This document shows, one piece after another, positions 8,327-16,636 of a stretch of DNA of 36,616 nucleotides. The notes beneath the pieces were generated by a model, which made no database searches, was not told the origin of the DNA, and was given only the letters and a program-made list of their open reading frames with translations. Numbering within the stretch: the first letter of the stretch is position 1; every line of letters begins with the position of its first letter. The DNA lies in assembly GCA_026983675.1 (NCBI GenBank), contig JALSTP010000172.1, positions 1-36,616 of the forward strand, given 5' to 3'. The position numbers and the translations under genes are program-made. The DNA comes from Sedimenticola sp. (GTDB lineage Bacteria > Pseudomonadota > Gammaproteobacteria > Chromatiales > Chromatiaceae).

Positions 8327-10249
8327 GTGGTGGAACTGGAAGAGGTGCTGGGGCCGGAAGGGCTGCTGGCCCGGCGCATCGAAGGTTTTCGCTACCGCCC
8401 TCAGCAGTTGCGGATGGCCGAGGCGGTGGCCGCCGCGCTGGACTCGGGTGAGGTGCTCATCAGCGAGGCGGGCACTGGCACCGGCAAGACCTTCGCCTAC
8501 CTGCTGCCGGCGCTGCTCTCCGACCTCAAGATCATCGTCTCCACCGGCACCCGCAACCTCCAGGACCAGCTCTATCACCGGGACCTGCCGCTGATGCGCG
8601 ACCTGCTCGCCAGCGGGCGCAAGGTGGCGCTGCTCAAGGGGCGCGCCAACTACCTTTGCCGCCACCGCCTCAATATGAGCGCGGAAGGGCATCATCCAAA
8701 GGAGGTGATTCACCAGCTTTCGCAGGTGCGGCGCTGGGCCTCCACTACCCGCCAGGGGGATATCGCGGGCTTTTCCGAGGTGCCGGAGGATGCCCCGGTG
8801 TGGCCGCTGGTCACCTCCACCAACGAGAACTGCCTGGGGCAGGAGTGCCCGGAGTGGAACGAGTGCCATCTGGTAGAGGCCCGCCGGCGTGCCCAGGAGG
8901 CGGATCTGGTGGTGATCAATCACCATCTCTTGTGCGCCGACTTGGCGCTGAAGGATGGGGGATTCGGCGAGATCCTGCCGGGGGCCGACGCCTTCATCGT
9001 GGACGAGGCCCACCAATTGCCGGAGACCGCAAGCAACTTCTTCGGCGCCACCGTGAGCGGCCGGCAGCTCATGGAACTGGCGCGTGACGCCACCACCGAA
9101 TACCACCGTGAGGCGGGCGACATGGCCGAACTGCCTCGCCGCGCCGATGCCCTCCAGAATGCCGTGCGCGAGATGCGTCTCAGCTTCGGTCTCGATCTGC
9201 GCCGGGGAAACTGGTCGGAGATCGTCCGCGATCCGGCAATTGCCGGGGCCCTTGGTAAATTGCGCCAGGCACTGGCCGACCTGCAAGAGGCGCTCGATGC
9301 CATGGAGGGCCGGGGCAAGGGGCTCGACAGTTGCCTCGCACGCTGCAATGACCTGGAACAGGGCCTGGACCTGCTGCTCGGCGAAGAGGCCACGGGGGAG
9401 ATCCGCTGGTTTGAGGTGCATCGCCAAAGCTTTCGCCTCAACCGCACGCCGCTGGACATCGCCGAGGTCTTTCAGGCCCACATGGCGCGCCATCCCGCCG
9501 CCTGGATCTTCACCTCCGCCACCCTGGCCGTCGGGGAGAGCTTCGCCCATTTCGAACGTCAGCTTGGTCTCGAAGGGACGCGAAGCCATCGCTGGGACAG
9601 CCCCTTCGACTACCCGAACCAGGCCCTCTGGTATGTACCCAAGGGGATCCACGATCCGCGCCGGGAAGGGTTCGGCCAAACCGTGGCGGATATCAGCATC
9701 GAGGTGCTCCAGGCCAGCGGTGGCCGCGCCTTCCTGCTCTACACCAGCCATCGGGCTCTGCGCTGGGCGGCGGAGTATCTGGAATCGCGTATCGACTTCC
9801 CCATGCTGGTGCAGGGCGAGGCCCCCCGCGCGGAGCTGCTCGACCGCTTCCGTGACCTGGGCAACGCCGTACTGCTCGGTACCTCCAGTTTCTGGGAAGG
9901 GGTGGACGTGCGCGGCGAGGCGCTCTCCTGCGTCATCATCGACAAGCTGCCCTTCGCCGCACCCGGCGACCCGGTGCTTCAGGCCCGCCTCGATGCGCTC
10001 CGTGCCCGCGGCGGCAATCCCTTCATGGAACATCAGGTGCCGCAGGCCGCCATCGCCCTCAAACAGGGGGCAGGCCGCCTTATTCGCGATGCCACCGATC
10101 GTGGCGTGCTGGTGCTGTGCGATATCCGCATCCTCACCAAACCCTATGGCCGCATATTCATCGACAGCATGCCGCCCATGGCCCGCACCCGCGATCTGGC
10201 CGATGTACGGCGGTTCTTTCGTACCCCCGGAACGCCGGGGGACGGCTGA
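8327..10249 (+). CDS. yoaA: ATP-dependent DNA helicase, DinG/XPD family (YoaA type)
   Basis: This superfamily 2 iron-sulfur helicase is about 640 residues from GTG 8327. The Walker A stretch AGTGTGKTF is near residue 47 and the DEAH box (VDEAHQL) near 225. Four cysteines at 111, 169, 174 and 180 (YLC, NCLGQEC, NEC) are the 4Fe-4S ligands of the XPD-like family. The C-terminal motor contains LGTSSFWEGVDV and QGAGRLIR (motif VI). Length is near E. coli YoaA (636), which works with a polymerase clamp-loader subunit in damage tolerance. GGGGAG at 8317-8322 supports GTG at 8327 or 8330. A TTG at 8303 overlapping the previous stop would add eight residues. A hairpin with a 7-bp stem at 10224-10241 sits in the last codons. 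Confidence 0.93.
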   Translation: MVELEEVLGPEGLLARRIEGFRYRPQQLRMAEAVAAALDSGEVLISEAGTGTGKTFAYLLPALLSDLKIIVSTGTRNLQDQLYHRDLPLMRDLLASGRKVALLKGRANYLCRHRLNMSAEGHHPKEVIHQLSQVRRWASTTRQGDIAGFSEVPEDAPVWPLVTSTNENCLGQECPEWNECHLVEARRRAQEADLVVINHHLLCADLALKDGGFGEILPGADAFIVDEAHQLPETASNFFGATVSGRQLMELARDATTEYHREAGDMAELPRRADALQNAVREMRLSFGLDLRRGNWSEIVRDPAIAGALGKLRQALADLQEALDAMEGRGKGLDSCLARCNDLEQGLDLLLGEEATGEIRWFEVHRQSFRLNRTPLDIAEVFQAHMARHPAAWIFTSATLAVGESFAHFERQLGLEGTRSHRWDSPFDYPNQALWYVPKGIHDPRREGFGQTVADISIEVLQASGGRAFLLYTSHRALRWAAEYLESRIDFPMLVQGEAPRAELLDRFRDLGNAVLLGTSSFWEGVDVRGEALSCVIIDKLPFAAPGDPVLQARLDALRARGGNPFMEHQVPQAAIALKQGAGRLIRDATDRGVLVLCDIRILTKPYGRIFIDSMPPMARTRDLADVRRFFRTPGTPGDG

Positions 10250-10256
10250 TCACGGT

Positions 10257-11528
10257 TCAGTCGATGGTGATGAGCCGCGGTGGTCGTGGCGAGGTGGAGG
10301 TGTGGTTTCGATCCGCGCCTGCTTTCCCGTCAAAGGGTGGCGCCATGGGGGCGCGCCTCGCAGCGCCGTGGCCGCCGATGCTGGTGGGGCCGTTGTCATC
10401 GACCACGTGCAGATGGCTGATGATCGTCCGGATGTCCCGCATCCATTGGCCTTGGGTATTGTTGGGCGGGGCATTCTTGTTGCCGTAGGCCTCCAATGAA
10501 TGGCCATATCTCTGCCGGAAGGCCGCGTCCGCTTCATAGGTGGCGGAAAAGCTATTGCGGACCCGCTCGCCAGTACCGCTTCCATCCGCGAGATAGGCGC
10601 CGAAATCCTGCAACACGTCGAAGAACTTCTTCCCGGCTGCCGTTGTGATCCCAAGGTCGGTGTAGGTGAGGTTGGGCGGCAATGCCAGGAGGGCGCCCTC
10701 CACCAATCCCCGGACATGGGAACTGGCGTAACCTTTATGATTTACGTGCTTCGACCAATGGTTGTCGCAGTTCTTCGCGGGCCAGCGTTTTTCACATTTC
10801 TTTTTTGTACGGTCCATATACATCTGATAGGGGCGCAGGTTGATCTTGAGTGCGTGGCGGATAGGCGCGTCGTTGGCGAAGTCCGTGGCCCGCAGCGTGC
10901 CGCCGATGGAGGAGAGACCCGAACCGCCGTGGCCACCAAAGCAGGTAATGCCGTCCCCCTTGAGGGACTCCGTGCACTGGCTAAAGGCTTGGTTCAGACC
11001 GTATACGGGGCCGCCTTTCTTGCATCGCCCCAGCGCGTTCAGTTGCCGTAATGTATCACCATCCGGCGCGATCACTGCGGTCGAATGGTTCCTTCCGTAA
11101 GGCGTCACTGGCGCGAGAAAATCGTGGGGAAAATGAATCTTCATCGGCCGACCCAAGGGGACCGTTCCCCGGCAGCGGTCCGGATTTTTCCCGTAGATAT
11201 ACCGGTTGGAGTTACCGGGGATACCCCCAGCCAGGTAAACCGGCACAAGGGGGTCACTATCGGATGTGGCGACGATAATGTCATGATCGATGTCCACGTC
11301 ATCCGGTGGCACGAGTTTCGCGTTCACATAGTGTGCATCACAACCGATGGGCATGTTCCATACGGACCGGGCGTCGAAGGGCCACTCCAGGGCATTGCGC
11401 GTCTTCGGCGTATCGGGGTAATCGCGGTGAGAACAATGGGATGCAGCATGAACGACCTTAAACGGGTTGAACGCTGACAGCATCAACAGTCCCAATAAAA
11501 TGGATGTTTTGCGTATTTTTTCTTGCAT
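10257..11528 (-). CDS. Secreted protein of unknown function
   Basis: I do not recognise this 423-residue protein. It begins with a clear Sec signal peptide (basic MQEKIRKT, hydrophobic ILLGLLMLSAF, probable cleavage after VVHA near residue 29). The mature part is rich in His, Asp, Gly and Cys. It contains SVWNMPIGCDAHY, GRNHSTAVIAPDG and FGGHGGSGLSSIGGTLR, and has at least eight cysteines, which suggests disulfides in the periplasm or outside the cell. The C-terminal 40 residues (Pro, Arg and Gly rich) look disordered. ATG 11528 follows AGAAGG on the minus strand; a TTG at 11546 is possible but has no ribosome site. It converges on yoaA with a seven-base gap and diverges from tsaB. The GC content resembles its neighbours, so there is no sign of recent transfer. 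Confidence 0.7.
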   Translation of the reverse strand: MQEKIRKTSILLGLLMLSAFNPFKVVHAASHCSHRDYPDTPKTRNALEWPFDARSVWNMPIGCDAHYVNAKLVPPDDVDIDHDIIVATSDSDPLVPVYLAGGIPGNSNRYIYGKNPDRCRGTVPLGRPMKIHFPHDFLAPVTPYGRNHSTAVIAPDGDTLRQLNALGRCKKGGPVYGLNQAFSQCTESLKGDGITCFGGHGGSGLSSIGGTLRATDFANDAPIRHALKINLRPYQMYMDRTKKKCEKRWPAKNCDNHWSKHVNHKGYASSHVRGLVEGALLALPPNLTYTDLGITTAAGKKFFDVLQDFGAYLADGSGTGERVRNSFSATYEADAAFRQRYGHSLEAYGNKNAPPNNTQGQWMRDIRTIISHLHVVDDNGPTSIGGHGAARRAPMAPPFDGKAGADRNHTSTSPRPPRLITID

Positions 11529-11614
11529 GCGCCTTCTCTTTTCCAAATCGAACCTCTATTTTAGCAAGATACCCGCTAAAATATACGACCTTCATTCCAA
11601 ATTCTTGAATAACC
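11529..11614. promoter_or_regulatory. Divergent promoter region with an 8-bp inverted repeat
   Basis: This 86-base AT-rich spacer separates the minus-strand secreted-protein gene from tsaB. It contains ATTTTAGC at 11558-11565 and its exact complement GCTAAAAT at 11575-11582, separated by nine bases. The repeat lies midway between the two starts and could be an operator or overlap both promoters. It is not a terminator, as both genes point away. No clean -35/-10 pair can be assigned. Confidence 0.4.
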
Positions 11615-12322
11615 ATGAAGATTCTGGCAATAGAAACCGCGACGGAGGGCTGTTCCGCAGCCCTCTACCTTGATGGTGAAGTGCGCGAGCGTTTCGCCGT
11701 GGCGCCACGTGAACACAGCAGGTTGATATTGGAGATGATGCAAGCTCTGCTGGCAGAGGCGGGGCTGCAAGTCACGGCGCTGGATGCGTTGGCGTTCGGC
11801 CGCGGCCCCGGGTCGTTCACCGGCGTGCGCATTGCCGCCGCAGTGGTGCAGGGCACGGCCTATGCGGCGGAATTGCCGGTGGCGCCGGTGTCGACGCTGG
11901 TGGCGCTGGCGCAGGGATGTGGGCACGAGACCGGCATGCATCGGGTGCTGGCGGCGATCGATGCGCGGATGCAGGAGGTCTACTGGGCGCCTTGTGAGGC
12001 GGATGAACATGGCCTGATGGCGCCGGTGGGAAAGGAAGAGGTGACACCGGCGGCAAGGGTGCAACTGCCCGACGGGGAGGGGTGGGGCGCAGCAGGAAGC
12101 GGCTGGGGCGCCTATGGTGAGGTGTTGACGTCGCGCCTGGGTGATCGGTTGACGGCGGCGCCGGAGCCCGACAGGCTGCCTCATGCCCGTGATGTGGCGG
12201 TGCTGGGTGCGGCCATGGCGGCGATTGGGGACCTGGCGCCGCCGGAGCGGGCGGTGCCGGTCTATCTGCGTGACCACGTGGCCAGAAAGATGACGCCCTT
12301 GGACACGCCGTTGTCCTGCTGA
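11615..12322 (+). CDS. tsaB: tRNA threonylcarbamoyladenosine biosynthesis protein TsaB
   Basis: This 235-residue protein of the ASKHA fold is the TsaB partner that holds TsaD in the complex making t6A37 on ANN-decoding tRNAs. The N-terminus MKILAIETATEGCSAAL and the motif FGRGPGSFTGVRI (about residues 55-67) are diagnostic, and the protein lacks the metal-binding histidines of TsaD. Length agrees with the family (about 231). The start follows the only long AT-rich spacer in this part of the window, suggesting its own promoter. It converges on the minus-strand coiled-coil gene, and the 78 bases between them show no obvious terminator. Confidence 0.93.
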   Translation: MKILAIETATEGCSAALYLDGEVRERFAVAPREHSRLILEMMQALLAEAGLQVTALDALAFGRGPGSFTGVRIAAAVVQGTAYAAELPVAPVSTLVALAQGCGHETGMHRVLAAIDARMQEVYWAPCEADEHGLMAPVGKEEVTPAARVQLPDGEGWGAAGSGWGAYGEVLTSRLGDRLTAAPEPDRLPHARDVAVLGAAMAAIGDLAPPERAVPVYLRDHVARKMTPLDTPLSC

Positions 12323-12400
12323 AGGCCGGCGGCGAGAGGAGAGTGCGTTGCCAGGCCCCCGGCGATGGGTGGCACGTACGGAACGAAGCCTGTTCTTGTT

Positions 12401-13384
12401 CTATTCGGGGTTCTCCGCCGCTTTTGTTTGGGACGCAGGGGCGGGTTCCTGGTAGTAGTAGTCGTACTTCTTGTGCAGGGTGCTGGTAAATGAGAAGGCC
12501 TCGTTGTAGGTGAGACCGCTCTTCTTGGGGATGATGACTTTCACATAAAGGTCGTTGGGGTATTGCTTCTTGAGGGCAGCAAGGCGGGCGTGCAGGGCGC
12601 TTCTGGTTACGGCCTTGTAGGCCGTTTTCCCCGGTTCTCTGATGGCGATGCGTTCTTTGCCATTGGTCTTTTCGTAACGTACCTCGACTACATATTTTCC
12701 ACTGGCGCTCCGCGCCGGGCGGATCAGTTTGTTATATTTGACTTCGAGGCTGGAATACTTGCTTCGCAGGTCGGCGAGGGTGGTATCCGATTTCTGCAGA
12801 CGCGCTTGGGCCTGTTCCAGTTGTTCTTCCTTTTCGCTGAAATTCTTTCGCAATGCCTCCAGTTCACCGACTGTGCTCTGGTGGCGTTTTCTCAGCTGTT
12901 CTATATCGGTGCGCATGGCCTGGGCGATACGTTGCGCGCTTGAGAGCCGGTCGCTCAGGTCCGCGTTTTTGTTCTTGAGTTGTTCGTTCTTCAGCGCAAG
13001 TTCATCACGTGCCTGAGTCAAGTGGCTGATTTGGCGCACCTGGCTGGCGATGGCAGCTTCCTGCTGCTCCCGCTGTTCTTCCATGTGCATCAGTTGCATG
13101 CGCAACTCGCTCAGTTCGCTTTCGGCATTGTGGAGGCGCAGGGCCAAGCTCTCCTTTTCCTCGCCCGTGGTGCGCGCCAGTTCGGCGGCGTGGCGCTCTG
13201 CTTCCATGGTGGCCCGCAGTTGCTTGACCAGTTCCATATTGCGGATCAGCAGCACCAGCATGGCCATCAGGAAAATCATGACGATGACCGTCATGACATC
13301 GGTGAACGACGGCCAGAAGCTCTCTTCGTTGAGGGTCTCCTGCCGGTTCAGGCGCAGGTCTATGAATCCTTGATTGCTGTCCAT
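12401..13384 (-). CDS. MotB/TolR-like protein: one membrane span, long coiled coil, TolR-like C-terminus
   Basis: This 327-residue protein pairs with the channel subunit encoded just upstream. The N-terminus is MotB/ExbD-like: WPSFTDVMTVIVMIFLMAM places Asp29 at the head of a single span (about 30-48), where MotB and TolR carry their proton-binding Asp. Residues of about 52-222 are almost uninterrupted coiled coil, rich in Glu, Gln, Leu, Lys and Arg, long enough to cross the periplasm. Residues of about 228-311 form a compact domain (VVEVRYEKTNG, LHARLAALKKQYPN, VKVIIPKKSGLTYNEAF) that resembles the periplasmic ExbD/TolR fold and not OmpA. The stop comes 16 residues later. It overlaps the channel gene by 25 bases. 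Its function is unknown. It differs from MotB and ZorB in lacking an OmpA peptidoglycan-binding domain. Confidence 0.75.
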   Translation of the reverse strand: MDSNQGFIDLRLNRQETLNEESFWPSFTDVMTVIVMIFLMAMLVLLIRNMELVKQLRATMEAERHAAELARTTGEEKESLALRLHNAESELSELRMQLMHMEEQREQQEAAIASQVRQISHLTQARDELALKNEQLKNKNADLSDRLSSAQRIAQAMRTDIEQLRKRHQSTVGELEALRKNFSEKEEQLEQAQARLQKSDTTLADLRSKYSSLEVKYNKLIRPARSASGKYVVEVRYEKTNGKERIAIREPGKTAYKAVTRSALHARLAALKKQYPNDLYVKVIIPKKSGLTYNEAFSFTSTLHKKYDYYYQEPAPASQTKAAENPE

Positions 13385-14364
13385 TCTGTCTCATCATCGG
13401 CCTGCTGCGTAGGGCTTTCGGCCGAAGGTGCCGCGCTGGCCTCTTCGGGCAGCCGGAATCCGCGCAGCAGCGTTGTCCGGATATCGGTCATCTGGCTGGA
13501 GACCTCGTCGATGCGGCTCTGATTGCTCTGCACGGTCTCCAACAGCCGCCGCTCGATGTTTTCAAAGGTATGCTGCGAGGTCTCCATCTGCCCCACCAGT
13601 CCTTGCAGCGAGCGGATGAGGCCAGAGAACTCGTAGAGTACATTGTCGGGCTGCACCTGGAAACGGGGCATCAGATAGCGGGTGGTGACTTGCTCGATCC
13701 CGCTGATCAGGTTGGTCTGAACATCGTTCAGTTTGAGAAAGAAATAGCCAAAATAAAGGTAGCAGAGAATGGCGGTGATGGTGGTGGAAAGGGCAGTGGA
13801 CATGCCATGGATCACCATCCCCATGCCGCTCACGTCGACCGACGATTCGAGCATGTTGGAGGCCCCCACCAAGGCGATGGAGAGGGAGACAATGGTGCCG
13901 AAGACGCCGGTCAGGATCAGGATGTTGTTGATGAACTTGGCAAGGCTGGTGCGGGTGCTCTCGGTGGCGACGAGCGTCGAGGCGAGGGCGCTGTGATTGA
14001 TGGGGGAGTTGGCCTTCCAGAGCCGTTCCATGGTGCGATGGCGCTGGGCAATGAGGGTGTTGGCCGGTACCCGTTGGAGGGGATCCCCTGTGTGACTCTC
14101 CACGTTGGCGATGTAGCGGTCCAGGGCCCATTCTTCCCGCACATAACGGACCAGGAGCACTATGACCTTCACGATGCCAAGGGCGAACAACGCAACGATG
14201 GCGCCGTTGATCAACAGGCCGGTGGAGGTCAGTTGGTTGTGGAAATAGAGGCCGTCGATGAACTTCCATTTCCACACGAACAGGGCCGCGGCGAGGAGGG
14301 CGAGGATGACCATCCGGATGAGGATGTCAACGGCAAAACGGCGATGGAGTTGAATGCTTTCCAA
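13360..14364 (-). CDS. MotA/TolQ/ExbB-family proton channel subunit
   Basis: This 334-residue membrane protein has four predicted spans at about 14-33, 48-75, 147-170 and 181-210. A cytoplasmic loop at 76-146 lies between spans two and three, and a cytoplasmic tail of about 120 residues ends the protein. The segment ILTGVFGTIVSLSIALVG and the later MGMVIHGMSTALSTTITAI are the two pore helices typical of the family, the second with the conserved Thr-Thr. The tail contains a probable coiled coil (FENIERRLLETVQSNQSRI, about 267-300). With the next gene it should form a proton-driven motor complex of five channel subunits and two plug subunits, by analogy with TolQR, ExbBD and MotAB. No TolA, TonB or flagellar gene is nearby, so the driven process is unknown. 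Confidence 0.85.
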   Translation of the reverse strand: MESIQLHRRFAVDILIRMVILALLAAALFVWKWKFIDGLYFHNQLTSTGLLINGAIVALFALGIVKVIVLLVRYVREEWALDRYIANVESHTGDPLQRVPANTLIAQRHRTMERLWKANSPINHSALASTLVATESTRTSLAKFINNILILTGVFGTIVSLSIALVGASNMLESSVDVSGMGMVIHGMSTALSTTITAILCYLYFGYFFLKLNDVQTNLISGIEQVTTRYLMPRFQVQPDNVLYEFSGLIRSLQGLVGQMETSQHTFENIERRLLETVQSNQSRIDEVSSQMTDIRTTLLRGFRLPEEASAAPSAESPTQQADDETEWTAIKDS

Positions 14365-14406
14365 AGGCGGCCTCCTGATCCGTGCGCAAAATCCCCAGGA
14401 TCACAA

Positions 14407-14491
14407 TATTGACCCGGCAACAAAATATATATCGTACTCAGCCATGGCGTTCCGGCGCCTGCCAGCGGCATATATCACTATCGGGTTGATA
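14407..14491 (+). mobile_element. Short MITE-C derivative (85 bp)
   Basis: The left end TA-TTGACCCGGCAACAA and the right end ATCGGGTTGA-TA match the termini of the 335-bp MITE-C element, with the right end partly decayed. The whole central section is missing; what follows the left end (TACTCAGCCATGGCGTTCCGG) matches the right-end interior of the full copies. It therefore looks like an internal deletion. It occupies the space between the divergent channel gene and glycerate kinase, where it could contribute to either promoter. Confidence 0.75.
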
Positions 14492-14580
14492 GTCACAAGA
14501 TTCCCAATTGGAAAAAGCTTACCACAAAATATCCGGTGACTTGGTATTCTCTATCCATGCGTTTAGAGGACGACATCACA

Positions 14581-15831
14581 ATGCGGCTGCAATCCCGGCC
14601 TCGCAGCGATCTTCTGCGCATGCTGCATGCCTCACTGGCGGCTGTGGACGGGCGCACTGCGGTGCGCAACCGGTTGGAGCGGCAGCCGCGTTCCAGCGAG
14701 TACGCAGTGGTGGCCATTGGCAAGGCGGCGCAAGCCATGGCGTTGGGGGCGGCCGATGCCGTGCCGGGGGGCATACGCCGGGCGCTGCTGGTGACCAAAG
14801 CGGGACATCTGGATGCGGCATCGTTGCAAGGCCGGGATTGGCAGACCGTGGTAGGTGGACATCCCGTGCCGGACGCGGGGAGTCTGGCGGCGGGCAGGGC
14901 GCTGCTGCAATTCATCGACGAGACGGAAGAGCCGTTGTTGTTTTTGATTTCCGGCGGGGCGTCAGCGCTGGTGGCGGCGCCGGTCGATGGAGTAGATCTG
15001 GTCGCGCTGCAACACGTCAATCGCTGGTTGCTGGGGAGCGGTCTGGACATCGCGGCCATGAATGCAGTGCGTGTGGCCCTGTCACGGATCAAGGGAGGCG
15101 GGCTGCTGCGTTGGCTGCGGCGGGGGAGGTGGGTGCGGGTGCTGGCCATCTCTGACGTGCCACACAATGATCCTGGCGTCATAGGTTCCGGTTTACTTGT
15201 ACCGCTGCCGGATCTCCGGGAGCGGATCGGTGAGTTGGATCTCCCTGACTGGATTGCCGGGGCGGTTGCTTCGGGCATGGCGCAGCGGGGGAGGTTGCCC
15301 ACAACAGGCCCGGAGGTGGAGATTGTGGCCGACAACGAGCAGGCGAAGCGGGCCGCGGCCCATGAGGCAGAGGCGCTCGGGTATGCTGTGGCCCTTCATT
15401 CGGGGTTCGTCGAGGGGCCGGCGGAAGGGGCAGGGCGACGCCTGGCAAGGGCACTCGTCGAGGGACCGGGTGGTGTCCACGTCTGGGGGGGCGAGACGGT
15501 GGTGGCTCTGCCCTCAGCCCCGGGGCGTGGCGGACGGAACCAGCATCTGGCGTTGGCCGCTGCGCGCGAACTGGCCGGCCGACGCGGTGGCTGGCTGCTC
15601 AGCGTGGGAACGGATGGCACGGATGGTCCCACGGAGGATGCCGGTGCCTTGGTGGACGGCGGGACGTTGGCGCGGGCCGAGGCATTGGGGTTGAATGTCG
15701 ACACTGCCCTGCGCCGGGCGGACGCGGGGTCCGTCCTCGCCGCCACCGGCGATTTGATCCACACCGGTCCCACCGATACCAACGTGATGGACCTGATGAT
15801 AGGTGTAAGGTTCGATGATGCCCCTGTTTGA
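14581..15831 (+). CDS. Glycerate 2-kinase, MOFRL (GckA/TtuD) family
   Basis: This 416-residue cytoplasmic kinase phosphorylates D-glycerate to 2-phosphoglycerate, feeding glyoxylate or glycolate carbon into lower glycolysis. Motifs include VVAIGKAAQAMA, GGHPVPD and the phosphate-binding LFLISGGASALVA in the N-terminal domain, then GGRNQHLALA and SVGTDGTDGPTEDAGA in the C-terminal MOFRL domain. Length fits the family (about 420). ATG 14581 is preferred because GAGG lies at 14566-14569. ATG 14557 is in frame but lacks a ribosome site. The gene overlaps the DUF455 gene by 17 bases, so the two are probably co-transcribed. A short MITE-C copy lies upstream. Confidence 0.9.
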   Translation: MRLQSRPRSDLLRMLHASLAAVDGRTAVRNRLERQPRSSEYAVVAIGKAAQAMALGAADAVPGGIRRALLVTKAGHLDAASLQGRDWQTVVGGHPVPDAGSLAAGRALLQFIDETEEPLLFLISGGASALVAAPVDGVDLVALQHVNRWLLGSGLDIAAMNAVRVALSRIKGGGLLRWLRRGRWVRVLAISDVPHNDPGVIGSGLLVPLPDLRERIGELDLPDWIAGAVASGMAQRGRLPTTGPEVEIVADNEQAKRAAAHEAEALGYAVALHSGFVEGPAEGAGRRLARALVEGPGGVHVWGGETVVALPSAPGRGGRNQHLALAAARELAGRRGGWLLSVGTDGTDGPTEDAGALVDGGTLARAEALGLNVDTALRRADAGSVLAATGDLIHTGPTDTNVMDLMIGVRFDDAPV

Positions 15832-16636
15832 GGCGGCGGCCCGTTGCATCGAAACGGGGGAGCCGGAGGAGAAGTGCCGTTTGACCCTGGACACAGCGGC
15901 CCGGTGGCGGAAAGGGGCGCTGTCTCTCGAACCTGGCGAGGCTCCTCGCCCTATTGGCGAACCGGGACGCCCGGCACGGCCGGCGTTGGTGCATCCCCGG
16001 GAGCTGCCGCGGCGTCGGCTGGGGTCGGCGGAGGGGCGGGCGGCGCTGTTGCATGCGGTGGTGCATATCGAGTTCAACGCCATCAACCTCGCCTGGGACG
16101 CGGTCTACCGTTTCCGTGGGATGCCGGCGGCCTTCTATGCAGACTGGTTGGGTGTGGCCGACGATGAGGCGCGCCATTTCCGGTTGCTGGAACGCCGTCT
16201 CCACGCGTTGGGGTACGTCTACGGCGATTTTCCCGCCCACAATGGTCTGTGGGACATGGCCGTGCGTACCGCCCATGATCCCTTGGCGCGCATGGCAATG
16301 GTGCCACGGGTGATGGAGGCGCGGGGATTGGACGTGACGCCGGGGATGCGCGAGCGTTTTCTCCGTATGGGGGATCGGGCCACGGCCGATGCGCTGGAGG
16401 TGATCCTGCGCGAAGAGGTAGGCCATGTGGCGACCGGCAGCCGCTGGTTCCGTTATCTCTGTGCGGTTCGGGGGCTGGAAGCGGAGGCCACCTATTTCGA
16501 GTTGCTCGACCACTATCTGCGGGGTGAGATCCGCTGTCCGTTGCAACGCGAGACCCGCCGTCAGGCCGGGTTCAGCGAGACCGAACTGAATCGATTGGAG
16601 GCTTTATGTCGCAAGTCCGGAAATTCTGTGTCGTGA
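15815..16636 (+). CDS. Ferritin-like DUF455 family protein
   Basis: This 273-residue soluble protein has a ferritin-like four-helix core. Metal-ligand patterns are visible in HAVVHIEFNAINLAWD (about residues 80-95), DDEARHF (about 115-121, ExxH) and LREEVGHVA (about 202-210, ExxH), as expected for a dinuclear iron or manganese site. The family is known as DUF455; its reaction is not established, though distant relatives include tRNA hydroxylase MiaE. The start overlaps glycerate kinase by 17 bases, and the end overlaps the next exported protein by 31 bases. The three genes thus form a tight unit, but no common pathway is evident. The start at 15815 (MMPLFEAA) lacks a strong ribosome site, as is common in coupled genes. 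Confidence 0.82.
   Translation: MMPLFEAAARCIETGEPEEKCRLTLDTAARWRKGALSLEPGEAPRPIGEPGRPARPALVHPRELPRRRLGSAEGRAALLHAVVHIEFNAINLAWDAVYRFRGMPAAFYADWLGVADDEARHFRLLERRLHALGYVYGDFPAHNGLWDMAVRTAHDPLARMAMVPRVMEARGLDVTPGMRERFLRMGDRATADALEVILREEVGHVATGSRWFRYLCAVRGLEAEATYFELLDHYLRGEIRCPLQRETRRQAGFSETELNRLEALCRKSGNSVS

Noticed and set aside
8132-10033. A 633-codon minus-strand open frame.
   Set aside because: It is antisense to the well-supported YoaA helicase, with low-complexity composition typical of GC-rich shadow frames.
10224-10241. Perfect 7-bp GC hairpin at the end of yoaA as a terminator.
   Set aside because: It lies within the coding sequence and no T run follows on either strand.
12401-14364. 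Zorya anti-phage system (ZorAB).
   Set aside because: The channel subunit is far shorter than ZorA, the partner lacks the OmpA domain of ZorB, and no ZorC/D/E-like gene is nearby; the surroundings are housekeeping genes.
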